From the NCBI RefSeq assembly GCF_025264645.1, contig NZ_CP073696.1:2604001-2668000 (forward strand): DNA of 64,000 bases. Direction: 5' to 3'. The stretch's first letter is position 1. Every line of letters starts with the position of its first letter. This DNA is from Edaphobacter lichenicola. Its GTDB lineage: Bacteria; Acidobacteriota; Terriglobia; Terriglobales; Acidobacteriaceae. Of the stretch, positions 27,575 through 34,800 are shown one piece after another. The translations under genes were made by a program, and so were the position numbers. The notes beneath the pieces are model-generated. The model did no database searches. It was not told the origin of the DNA and saw only the letters and a program-made list of their open reading frames with translations.

Positions 27575-28822
27575 ATGAAATCTAACTTCAAACTCAAAGG
27601 ATTTATGGGATCCAACGAATTCGCCATCATGACGTATGACTTAAAAATCGGTGACAACTCCTTCCTGCCTGTCATCACCGCCGCAAAGAGAATAGCCTGT
27701 GTAAGCTTGGTCGTCGCCCTACTAGGAGGTTGGTCTATAGGAAAGGTGTATGCACAAGATGACGCCGCAAAACCTGATCACACCAAGCAGATCAGAGTTG
27801 TAGTTGCACCACCTGACAAATCGCCGGGCGATGTCATCGCAATTCCTCCTTTCACTTCATGGACAGTCTCCATGGAAAGGAGCGCGGAGAATCCAAAGGA
27901 GCCTCTGAACTCCGGCGATGTTGCCGAGTGGCTGCACAAAGTGTCGAACCTTAACGGTCTACAGACAACCGACATTCAGCCATGGCACATCGTCATTACC
28001 TACGACCAATTCGATGAAGATGGCGACAACGTTCACAGTGGAGTTGTTGATGAACTCTGGGCCAACCCAAAAAAATACAAAATAAGCTACAAGAGTGACA
28101 ACCTCAATCAAACCGATTACGCGACCGAGCAGGGCCTCTTCCGACTCGGCGATCAACGGTGGCCCAACCCCGCCGAAATGCAAGTCCGCGCCGAGATCAT
28201 CGACCCTTTTTCCTTCGCGTCAAAACTTCGAGGTCTTACTTCGAGCAGTGAAGAGAACACATTCGGCACACATACGCTTCACTGTGTCGCCTTCAAAAAA
28301 ACAGGCGGTATCAGCGTGTCAAATCAATACTGCTTCGAGCAGGGTGCTTCCGTTCTTCGTTACGTCCGTGGTCAGGGTTGGGATCAAACGGCCTATAACG
28401 ACATCATCTTGTTCAACGGCCGCAACGTCGCCCAGCAGGTAGATGTCACAAATGGCGGAAAGCCCTTCCTCAAACTAACCGTAAAGACTCTGGAGCCAAT
28501 CACCCAACTTGACGAGAAAGATTTCACACCTCCCGACAACGCAGTTAGCCTCATCGGTAAGAGAGTAACGGGCGTCCCTCGGCAACCTGTCAAGATCAGT
28601 TTTCCCGAGTGGCCAGAATCTCTTCGCCAACAGCACTTCATCATTGGCCTTCAGATCGTCATTGGAAAAGATGGGCATGTCGTAAGCGCTCAAGCCGTCA
28701 GTGGCCCTTCTGACGCTTACAAGGCCGCCGAAAACGCTGTCCGAAAGTGGGTATTCGAACCCTATCTCGTGCTTGGCGAACCCTCCGAAGTAGAAACCAA
28801 AGTTCAACTCAGCAACCAATAA
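27575..28822 (+). CDS. Exported protein with a TonB-C-like C-terminal domain
   Basis: About 415 residues from the first Met. The long upstream open frame overlapping GH42 is a shadow. Starts at 27575, 27605 and 27629 are all possible and none has a good ribosome site. A hydrophobic segment (CVSLVVALLGGWSIG) ending VYA-QD is a signal peptide. The middle (about residues 80-310) is unrecognised and largely polar. The last 80 residues (SLRQQHFIIGLQIVIGKDGHVVSAQAVSGP...AENAVRKWVFEPYL) fit the TonB C-terminal fold, which often occurs as a stand-alone periplasmic module in acidobacteria. It follows GH42 by 14 bases, so the two may be cotranscribed. Confidence 0.82.
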   Translation: MKSNFKLKGFMGSNEFAIMTYDLKIGDNSFLPVITAAKRIACVSLVVALLGGWSIGKVYAQDDAAKPDHTKQIRVVVAPPDKSPGDVIAIPPFTSWTVSMERSAENPKEPLNSGDVAEWLHKVSNLNGLQTTDIQPWHIVITYDQFDEDGDNVHSGVVDELWANPKKYKISYKSDNLNQTDYATEQGLFRLGDQRWPNPAEMQVRAEIIDPFSFASKLRGLTSSSEENTFGTHTLHCVAFKKTGGISVSNQYCFEQGASVLRYVRGQGWDQTAYNDIILFNGRNVAQQVDVTNGGKPFLKLTVKTLEPITQLDEKDFTPPDNAVSLIGKRVTGVPRQPVKISFPEWPESLRQQHFIIGLQIVIGKDGHVVSAQAVSGPSDAYKAAENAVRKWVFEPYLVLGEPSEVETKVQLSNQ

Positions 28823-28852
28823 GTCTGCTCCCCCATGAGACCATATTCATCT

Positions 28853-30277
28853 ATGGTCCCCACCGAATTCGCCATCGCCATCATGGCCGCAGGCAAAGGC
28901 ACGCGGCTCAAAAGTAAGCGCCCAAAAGTCCTCCACGAGATCGGTGGCCGCGCACTCCTCCTTCACGTCATCGCCGCCGCCGAAACCGTAGTCCCCGCCG
29001 ACCACATCTACTGCATCATCGGCCACGAATCCGAGCGTGTAAAAGCTGCAGTCGCCTCCACCGGCGTCCAGTTCGTCCTCCAGCCCGAGCAGCGCGGCAC
29101 CGGCCACGCCATGCAGATGCTCAAAGCCGACTTCGAACTTTCCGGCGCTCCCCTCCCGAAACATCTCCTCGTCCTCTCCGGCGACGTCCCCCTCATCCGC
29201 CCCGAAACCATCGCCGCCGTCCGCGACGTCCACCTCCGCGAGCACGCCGCCATGACCATCCTCACCGCCGTCCCCGCCGACCCCACCGGCTACGGCCGCG
29301 TCCTCCGCGCAAATCCCAACGCACCCGAAGTCACCGCCATCGTCGAACAAAAATCTCTCCGCCCCGACCAGCTCTCCGCACCCGAGATCAACTCCGGCAT
29401 CTACTGCTTCGAGACCCACGCCCTCTTCGCCAAACTCGACGCCCTCGACACCAACAACGCCCACGGCGAGTTCTACCTCACCGACGTAGCCGCCATGCTC
29501 GTAGCCGAAGGCAAGCGCGTCGTAGCCATCAAAGCCGACAGCGTCGACGAGGTCCTCGGTGCCAACACCATCGCCGAGATGATGCACCTCGACGCAGCCA
29601 TGCGCCTCGCCACCGCCAAACGCCTCATGGCCGCCGGCGTCACCATCTTCCGCCCCGAAACCTGCGTCATCGACGCCCAGGTCACCGTCGGCCCCGACAC
29701 CACCATCGAGCCTTACGTCCAACTCCTTGGCAACACCCACATCGGCAGCGACTCCCGCATCCGCTCCTACTCCGTCATCCAGAGCTCGCAGCTAGGCGAC
29801 AACGTCCTCGTCCGCAACGGCTGCATCCTCGACAACGCCGAGGTCGCAAGCAACGCCATCCTCGGCCCCTACGCCCACCTCCGCCCCGAGAGCCGCATCG
29901 GAGACGGTGCCCACGTAGGCAACTTCGTCGAAACCAAAAAAGCCACACTGGGCAAAGGCTCCAAAGCCAACCACCTCAACTATCTCGGCGACACCGTCAT
30001 CGGCGCAGGCGTCAACATCGGCGCAGGCGCCATCACCTGCAACTACGACGGCGTCAACAAGCACCTCACCACCATCGGCGACGGCGCCTTCATCGGCTCC
30101 GACTCCACGCTCGTCGCCCCCGTCACCATCGGCGCAGGCTCCTACATAGCCGCAGGCAGCAGCATCACCGAAGACGTTCCCGAAGGCGCGCTAGCCCTGG
30201 GCCGCAGCCGCCAAACCACCAAACCAGGCTGGGTCGCCGCCCGCAAAGCCGCCGCAGAAGCAAAGAAGGGCTGCTAA
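28853..30277 (+). CDS. glmU: Bifunctional UDP-GlcNAc pyrophosphorylase / GlcN-1-P acetyltransferase
   Basis: Makes UDP-GlcNAc for peptidoglycan. The N-terminal uridyltransferase domain has MAAGKGTRLKSKRPK, the QPEQRGTGHAMQ region and VLSGDVPLI (metal site). The C-terminal left-handed beta-helix has the NFVETKKATLGKGSKANHL acetyl-CoA/His region, GDTVIG and NIGAGAITCNYDGVNK. I prefer Met at 28853; an in-frame ATG six codons upstream exists and neither has a clear ribosome site. About 475 residues, slightly longer than E. coli GlmU. The stop codon lies inside the terminator stem. Codon use here is extremely C-rich at third positions, as in the M16 genes. Confidence 0.96.
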   Translation: MVPTEFAIAIMAAGKGTRLKSKRPKVLHEIGGRALLLHVIAAAETVVPADHIYCIIGHESERVKAAVASTGVQFVLQPEQRGTGHAMQMLKADFELSGAPLPKHLLVLSGDVPLIRPETIAAVRDVHLREHAAMTILTAVPADPTGYGRVLRANPNAPEVTAIVEQKSLRPDQLSAPEINSGIYCFETHALFAKLDALDTNNAHGEFYLTDVAAMLVAEGKRVVAIKADSVDEVLGANTIAEMMHLDAAMRLATAKRLMAAGVTIFRPETCVIDAQVTVGPDTTIEPYVQLLGNTHIGSDSRIRSYSVIQSSQLGDNVLVRNGCILDNAEVASNAILGPYAHLRPESRIGDGAHVGNFVETKKATLGKGSKANHLNYLGDTVIGAGVNIGAGAITCNYDGVNKHLTTIGDGAFIGSDSTLVAPVTIGAGSYIAAGSSITEDVPEGALALGRSRQTTKPGWVAARKAAAEAKKGC

Positions 30278-30293
30278 AAACAAGCAGCCCTTC
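30265..30293 (+). terminator. Hairpin at the end of glmU
   Basis: A perfect 11-bp stem (GAAGGGCTGCT / AGCAGCCCTTC, 7-base loop) overlaps the last codons and stop of glmU. There is no long T-run after it, so termination strength is uncertain. Confidence 0.6.
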
Positions 30294-30729
30294 GAAAGTT
30301 ATCTGAACGCAAACCCGAGAGCCCCCCTGAACGAATCTTCAAAGTCGCTATCGCGAACACGACCGTTCAAAGGACGTCATCCTGAACGCAGTGAAGGATC
30401 CCTGTATTCGTACTTCGTTTGGAGATCCACAAAAATAGTTAAAAAACGTGGCGCATTTTTCAGCCCAGAAAAACTGTGCTCCAAATCACCAGATTCACCA
30501 CGCATTCCACCACAAACTCACCACGAATTGACCATCAAAAAATCACCACATTCTGCAAAACACCCCAAAATAGCGGAATAAACTCTCAATCCATCCCGAA
30601 AAAAAACCGGGGAAATATCCACACATAAGCTCCTCATCCCATCGCCTTCCCCGCCGATAAAGATACAGAAACCGCTCGCATCCAATCCTGGAGAGAGACG
30701 GCAGCGCCACAGCGCGAAAGTACCCGCCC
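30294..30729. other. Intergenic region with repeat and A-rich tract
   Basis: About 435 bases without a gene. It contains dispersed repeat copy 2 and then an A/C-rich stretch with several CACCA-type direct words (TCACCACA..., CACCACGAA...) up to the HD-GYP remnant. Base composition is clearly lower in GC than in glmU. I see no promoter that I would defend. Confidence 0.5.
30376..30410 (+). repeat. Dispersed intergenic repeat, copy 2
   Basis: GTCATCCTGA followed by GTGAAGGATCCCTGTATT, the same core as the copy at 19963-20011 and in the same orientation. It lies in the non-coding gap after glmU. Confidence 0.6.
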
Positions 30730-31238
30730 ATGCCGCAGGAAAGAATTCTCGTAGTCGACGACGAAGAGCCCGTCCGAGCAGTCGCAGCCGCCCTTCTCGA
30801 GCACAGCGGCTACGCAGTCACAACAACCGAGAGCGCCGAAGAGGCCTTGACGCGCCTCCAGCAAGACCCCGACTACGACCTCGTCCTCTCCGACATCATG
30901 ATGCCGGGCACAGATGGCCTCACCCTGCTTGACCACATCTGCGCCGACCACCCCGGTCTGCCCGTCGTCATGTTCTCTGCCGTCAACGATATCCACGCGG
31001 CCTGCGAGGCGAGGAGATACCTCTTGGCGCACGAATCTTCGCCATCGCCGACACACTCGACGCCATGACCTCGGATCGCCCATATCGAAGAGGAACCACC
31101 TTCGCCGCAGCGAGAGACGAGATCGTCCGATGTGCCGGAACCCAGTTCGACCCGCAGATCGTCGAGCTCTTTCTCGCCATTCCCCACGAGACCTGGGTTG
31201 AACTGCGTGCCGCGACCGAGAGGGCATCCCAAGGCTAG
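30730..31238 (+). pseudogene. Response regulator with HD-GYP domain, internal deletion and frameshift
   Basis: The first ~90 codons are a receiver domain: ILVVDDEEPVR acidic pair, LSDIMMPGTDG phospho-acceptor Asp, and the Thr/Ser-loop VVMFSAVND. From about base 30,990 the frame two bases away reads YPRGLRGEEIPLGARIFAIAD and then DTLDAMTSDRPYRRG, which is the C-terminal third of an HD-GYP cyclic-di-GMP phosphodiesterase, ending at a TAG at 31236. The HD and GYP catalytic portion between them is missing, and the two parts are out of frame. A REC-HD-GYP protein is normally about 350 residues. As it stands only a 112-residue receiver-like product could be made. Upstream sequence has no clear ribosome site. 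Confidence 0.85.
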
Positions 31239-31301
31239 CCTGACCGACGGTTGCACCGAACAAATAACGCGGCTAGGATCGCAGACGCGAGGTATTTGGT
31301 C

Positions 31302-31592
31302 ATGAAAAAGACATTAAGCACCGCCGAGATCGAAGAGGTACTGCGAGCAGACCCGGATTGGAAGCTCCAAAGTGGAAAGCTAGTACGAGAGTGGACCTTC
31401 AAGGACTTCGTCGAGGCCATGAAATTTGTAAATCGGATAGCCACCATGGCTGAGGCCGCTGGCCACCATCCGGATATCGACGTGCGATACAACCAGGTCA
31501 CCCTCGGCCTTGTATCTCACGATGCTGGCGGCATTACCCAACGCGACGCCGCCATGGCGAACCAAATTAGCAAAGAAGCCGCAATTCGCTAA
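31302..31592 (+). CDS. phhB: 4a-hydroxytetrahydrobiopterin dehydratase (PCD/DCoH family)
   Basis: 96 residues from ATG 31302, preceded by GAGG nine bases upstream; a longer frame starting at 31251 lacks such support. The family signature is complete: the DPDWKL segment, FKDFVEAMKFVNRIATMAEAAGHHPDIDVRY (in pieces: VNRIATMAEAAG, then HHPDIDV with the catalytic His pair) and LVSHDAGGITQRD. It recycles the pterin cofactor of aromatic amino-acid hydroxylases or serves in folate-like pterin metabolism. No phenylalanine hydroxylase is in the window. Terminator hairpin follows at 31651. Confidence 0.93.
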   Translation: MKKTLSTAEIEEVLRADPDWKLQSGKLVREWTFKDFVEAMKFVNRIATMAEAAGHHPDIDVRYNQVTLGLVSHDAGGITQRDAAMANQISKEAAIR

Positions 31593-31650
31593 AAACTTCA
31601 ATTCGCACTTCCGCCATCGAAATAACTAAATTTCATAGGTGACATTTTCG

Positions 31651-31680
31651 ATCGCCACTTTTCAATGAGAAAGTGGCGAT
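31651..31680 (+). terminator. Terminator after the pterin dehydratase gene
   Basis: An 11-bp stem (ATCGCCACTTT / AAAGTGGCGAT) with an 8-base loop is followed by TAAATTTTAATTTCTT. It lies 58 bases past the stop codon. The surrounding 31,593-32,028 interval is AT-rich and otherwise has no supported gene. Confidence 0.65.
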
Positions 31681-31917
31681 TAAATTTTAATTTCTTCTTA
31701 AACTAATGAAAAATAAGTATTTAGGTGGAAAATGACACTCATGGGCGTGAGTATGGACACCCTCTCTAGCCCCTATTTTCTATGATGGAACATATTTTCC
31801 TTTTATCGCCTCCATATTGTGGTATCTTTTATTCAACGTGAGCGTGACTCTCCGCCCGTGAAGTTTTTTCAGCCAGCACCTCAGACAGGCTGATACAAGT
31901 TGCGTCACTGGCCTCCC

Positions 31918-31953
31918 GGCACAAGCAAATCACCGTTTGTGCCGCCTTTTTTT
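31918..31953 (+). terminator. Orphan terminator ending a possible small RNA or leader
   Basis: GGCACAA / TTGTGCC (7-bp stem) is followed by GCC and a run of seven T. No gene ends in front of it: the nearest upstream stop is 325 bases away and already has its own terminator. It could therefore end a small RNA starting around 31,840-31,870 (where TATTGTGGTATCTTTTATTCAAC is promoter-like), or act as an attenuator for the small gene downstream. Confidence 0.5.
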
Positions 31954-32028
31954 GCCCAAATCAGCCATTGATCTTCACCAACTCTCTAAGCGAGTGAAAG
32001 CCTTTCGCGCCTGCAGATTTGTTTCAAA

Positions 32029-32298
32029 GTGCCTTTCGCGGGGAGTTATATAGGGAAGACGAGCAATGAACCCGACGAAAACCGCTGTCAAGTCCCCAAC
32101 GCCATCAAATCATTTATAAACAGTAACTTAGCGTTGGCGTATGAGTTACTGCGTAGAGACTATACTTTAAAAAGAGTAAGAGACCACCTCGCAAGGAATG
32201 GGATTCCTCACAGTGAGAGACCCTATAACCATTTTCGAATCAAATATTTGCCCGTAACATTTCTTATATCAATATTTTACAGACATCAAAAATATTAA
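32029..32298 (+). CDS. Small protein of unknown function in an AT-rich patch
   Basis: 89 residues from a GTG. I do not recognise it. The middle (NLALAYELLRRDYTLKRVRDHLARNGIPHSERP) could form two helices with a turn, resembling a small DNA-binding helix-turn-helix, and is basic. The DNA is much richer in A and T than its neighbours and uses rare-looking codons (TTA, AGA, ATA), pointing to foreign origin. A second short frame opens at 32066 with a better ribosome site but stops after 17 codons, so a frameshifted longer gene is also possible. Confidence 0.35.
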   Translation: MPFAGSYIGKTSNEPDENRCQVPNAIKSFINSNLALAYELLRRDYTLKRVRDHLARNGIPHSERPYNHFRIKYLPVTFLISIFYRHQKY

Positions 32299-32350
32299 AT
32301 ATATGAAAATAAACCACTTACCTATACCCACCCCCGGGGGGGTACCTCAG

Positions 32351-32382
32351 ATTCAGCGCACTGAAACGCCAGAACGCTGAAT
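32351..32382. repeat. Inverted repeat upstream of the PCYC-motif gene
   Basis: ATTCAGCG-N16-CGCTGAAT, perfect 8-base arms, centred about 105 bases before the start of the secreted PCYC protein. It follows a C5G7 tract at 32331. It may be an operator or an mRNA leader hairpin. Confidence 0.4.
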
Positions 32383-32471
32383 GGAGACTGGCGCTTCATA
32401 ACCGTATAAAGGACAGGCAGATAGGACCGCAGCCACTACGAATTCGCAGAGGGGTAGTCTAAGATACTGAC

Positions 32472-32909
32472 ATGAAGCAACTACTCGGGTGCATTGCGTT
32501 GGGACTAGCAACAATGGCAGCGTCAGCTCAATGGTCAAACCCGTCCGAAGACATACCTGCCTACAACGCAACAGCACCGGCAAAGCCCCTGCCCCCGGTA
32601 TTGAGTGGCAACCAACTTACCGGCGTCTACTTCTCGCACTCCTATCAGGTGACCGCGTATAAGATGGCAGCCGCGATCCCTGCCGTCCTTCACCAGCAGC
32701 CCTGTTACTGCCACTGCGATCGTGAGTTGCGGCACAATAGTCTGCACAGTTGCTTTGAGGGAACCCACGGAGCAGCCTGTTCAACCTGCATGAAAGAGGC
32801 AGTCTATGCCTATCAGCAGACGAAAAAGGGACAGACCCCAGCCCAGATCCGTGCAGGCATCGAGCGCGGCGAGTGGCAGGCTGTCGACCTTGAGAAGGCA
32901 ACACTCTAG
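32472..32909 (+). CDS. Exported protein with a PCYC(G/H)C motif
   Basis: 145 residues. A short signal peptide ends MAASA-QW. The core reads QPCYCHCDRELRHNSLHSC and ends with CSTCMKEAVYAYQ, then a GKTPAQIR-like stretch (GQTPAQIRAGIERGEW). This matches the family defined by a PCYCGC motif (PF13798-like), here with His instead of Gly. Six cysteines and several histidines suggest metal or redox chemistry outside the cytoplasm, but the family function is unknown. Its stop codon directly abuts the stop codon of the convergent acetylesterase. Confidence 0.8.
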   Translation: MKQLLGCIALGLATMAASAQWSNPSEDIPAYNATAPAKPLPPVLSGNQLTGVYFSHSYQVTAYKMAAAIPAVLHQQPCYCHCDRELRHNSLHSCFEGTHGAACSTCMKEAVYAYQQTKKGQTPAQIRAGIERGEWQAVDLEKATL

Positions 32910-33809
32910 CTAGTCACCAGCATAAGCTGCTACTGCCTTCCCTTTAGCTGAAAAGTATCGATCTACCGGGTCGTGCGTAAGAGACTTCAGACCAGCAACC
33001 ACGCACTCCGCGTTGAGTTCTGCGCCTGCGCGGCTGGTATGTGTATGCGGATCGGCAAAGAGTGGCTCAACCTTCTCTTCCCTGAGCAGGTCATAACGGC
33101 GAGCGATAATCTCGTTCAGATCGATGAACCCGATGTGCTGTTGGAGCGCTACTTGGCGAGCCCAGCCGCCAAATGTATCGGCATTACGGACGACCTTTCC
33201 ATCCTTCCAGGCCTTGCGCGGAATCGGAGAACAGAGGATCGGTATTGCCCCCTTGGCCAAGGTGTCTGTAACGTACTTTGCCATGTACCAGCCGTAGGTA
33301 TGCACAGTCTCATGCATCTTCAGAATCGGGTTATCGATCTCACGAGACTCATCACCAACGCCCGGTAACGTTCCCCGGGCACGGAACGTGTCGTCGAGAG
33401 GTCCGGTGTCGTTATGGCCGAACTGAAATAAAACGATGTCACCCGCCTTCATCAGGGCGAGCGTATCCGCCCAATGACCTTCAGTAATGTACGTGCGACT
33501 ACTGCGTCCCCCAATCGCACGATTCACCACATTGATCCTGGAAGTATCGAAGAAATCCACCAGAGGCTCTCCCCATCCCCACTGGCCATTGGCTCCATCC
33601 CCGTGACCGTTGCGGACAGTGGAGTCGCCCACAAGAAACAGGGTAGGAAGTCTGTTATCCGCTGGCTGGGGAAGCCCTAACTTTTCATGAAGACTAGGAT
33701 CGGTTGGAGAAACGGTTGGGGCAACTTGTTGAGCCAGAGCCATTGACATCGTAGATAGAAGAAGCAGAGCGGGCAGATAGATAAAAAAACTCCTAACAAA
33801 TTTCACCAT
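32910..33809 (-). CDS. Rhamnogalacturonan acetylesterase-like SGNH hydrolase, secreted
   Basis: 299 residues with a signal peptide ending ALA-QQ. The SGNH blocks are present: block I LFLVGDSTVRNG (nucleophile Ser near residue 63), the Gly in NRAIGGRSSRTY, the Asn in FQFGHND, and the C-terminal Asp/His in FADPHTHTSRAGAE. The arrangement is that of RhgT-type CE12 esterases, which remove acetyl groups from pectic rhamnogalacturonan I. Together with GH105, GH2 and GH42 to the left it fits pectin use. The promoter region is shared with the divergent EamA gene. Confidence 0.9.
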   Translation of the reverse strand: MVKFVRSFFIYLPALLLLSTMSMALAQQVAPTVSPTDPSLHEKLGLPQPADNRLPTLFLVGDSTVRNGHGDGANGQWGWGEPLVDFFDTSRINVVNRAIGGRSSRTYITEGHWADTLALMKAGDIVLFQFGHNDTGPLDDTFRARGTLPGVGDESREIDNPILKMHETVHTYGWYMAKYVTDTLAKGAIPILCSPIPRKAWKDGKVVRNADTFGGWARQVALQQHIGFIDLNEIIARRYDLLREEKVEPLFADPHTHTSRAGAELNAECVVAGLKSLTHDPVDRYFSAKGKAVAAYAGD

Positions 33810-33874
33810 AGAAATTATTTACGTTCGAACAGTAACGATCGTCAAGCGCACTTTCATCCGCGTATGCTTCTTCT

Positions 33875-34294
33875 ATGGGTTGGGTTTTCTGGGCGGTTCT
33901 TTCCGCTGTCTTCGCCGCTGCAACTGCGTTATTGGCCAAGGTAGGAGTGTCTGGAATCGACTCGAACCTGGCTACAGCAATACGGACGACAGTCATTCTT
34001 GTATTCACCTGGGCTATCGCTATCGCGTTCGAAAAGCATCATGCAATCGCAAATATTGGAAAACGAAGCTGGGTGTTTCTGGTGTTGTCCGGGATTTGCA
34101 CCGGTCTGTCGTGGTTATGCTATTTCCGGGCACTACAGATGGGACCAGCGTCAAGCGTTGCGCCAGTCGACAAGTTGAGCGTGGTCCTAGTGATTCTAGG
34201 CGCATGGCTATTTCTCGGTGAGCACCTGACGCCGCTGAAGATTGGTGGCGCATCGCTGGTCACACTAGGCGCCATCGTCCTCGCCTTAGCATGA
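33875..34294 (+). CDS. Half-size EamA/DMT-family transporter
   Basis: 139 residues with four or five predicted membrane helices (starting WVFWAVLSAVFAAATALLAKVG and ending GGASLVTLGAIVLALA). The conserved EamA end GPASSVAPVDKLSVVLVILGAWLFLGEHL is intact. Most DMT carriers are a duplication of this unit; single-unit members of about 140 residues are a known group that dimerise. It is therefore complete rather than truncated. Substrate unknown. The next feature is tmRNA, whose -10 box lies 22 bases past the stop. Confidence 0.88.
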   Translation: MGWVFWAVLSAVFAAATALLAKVGVSGIDSNLATAIRTTVILVFTWAIAIAFEKHHAIANIGKRSWVFLVLSGICTGLSWLCYFRALQMGPASSVAPVDKLSVVLVILGAWLFLGEHLTPLKIGGASLVTLGAIVLALA

Positions 34295-34315
34295 AGTCGC
34301 GCATGCAGTAGGAGT

Positions 34316-34321
34316 TATAAT
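34316..34321 (+). promoter_or_regulatory. Probable -10 box for tmRNA
   Basis: A consensus TATAAT lies 51 bases before the mature 5' end of ssrA. No good -35 box is visible at the usual spacing. A short 5' leader removed by RNase P is normal for tmRNA. Confidence 0.45.
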
Positions 34322-34371
34322 CTAGATAGTTCTTTGCAGCGCCCAATGCAATGTTGGTGCCAGCTCCAGAT

Positions 34372-34724
34372 GGGGGCGTCACGGCTTCGACGGGATTGCT
34401 TGTGGCAGAGAGGCATGCCGGGGTGTGGACACCCGTAATCGCTCACAAAACTATAAGTGCCGAACCTCAGTTCGCTCTTGCTGCTTAATAATTAAGTAGC
34501 CGATCGCTCAAGCTTCGCCTACGGGCCTGTACCGATCGTCGCACAGTAGGCTGGTCTTCCCTGCTCCGTCTGAGCGGGTCGGATGAGATCAATCAGACTG
34601 GTCGTCGTCGCATCTTCGTCCGTTCTAAGCGCCGATGACGAGACAAAGATGAACGTGAAAAAGCATGAATGCTCTCTGTTGGAAGTTTTTTCGGACGTGG
34701 GTTCGACTCCCACCGCCTCCACCA
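34372..34724 (+). ncRNA. ssrA: Transfer-messenger RNA (tmRNA)
   Basis: Releases stalled ribosomes and tags the stalled peptide for degradation, with SmpB. The 5' end GGGGGCG pairs with CGCCTCC at the 3' end in a 7-bp acceptor stem that includes the alanyl-tRNA-synthetase identity wobble at the third pair. The 5' region contains the conserved GTCACGGCTTCGACGGGAT; the 3' end has the T-arm GTGGGTTCGACTCCCAC and encodes ACCA. The length of 353 bases is typical. The tag frame is listed separately. An integrase gene begins just after the 3' end, so ssrA is very likely the attachment site of an integrated element. Confidence 0.97.
34441..34488 (+). other. tmRNA tag reading frame
   Basis: Starting from the resume codon GCT (preceded by AATC), the frame encodes AHKTISAEPQFALAA and then TAA. 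The ALAA end is the protease recognition signal. With the tmRNA-added alanine the tag would be 16 residues. Confidence 0.85.
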
Positions 34725-34800
34725 TCACTAAGCTGTTTGATTTCATATACTTAATAATGGCTTGAAATGCTGTGTACGATACACGTACGATAGCCGCATC

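Noticed and set aside
32331-32346. C5G7 palindrome-like tract
   Set aside because: Homopolymer-rich and not a precise inverted repeat; no tail to make it a terminator.
34583-34765. Small ORF over the tmRNA 3' half
   Set aside because: Lies inside ssrA, whose structure explains the sequence.
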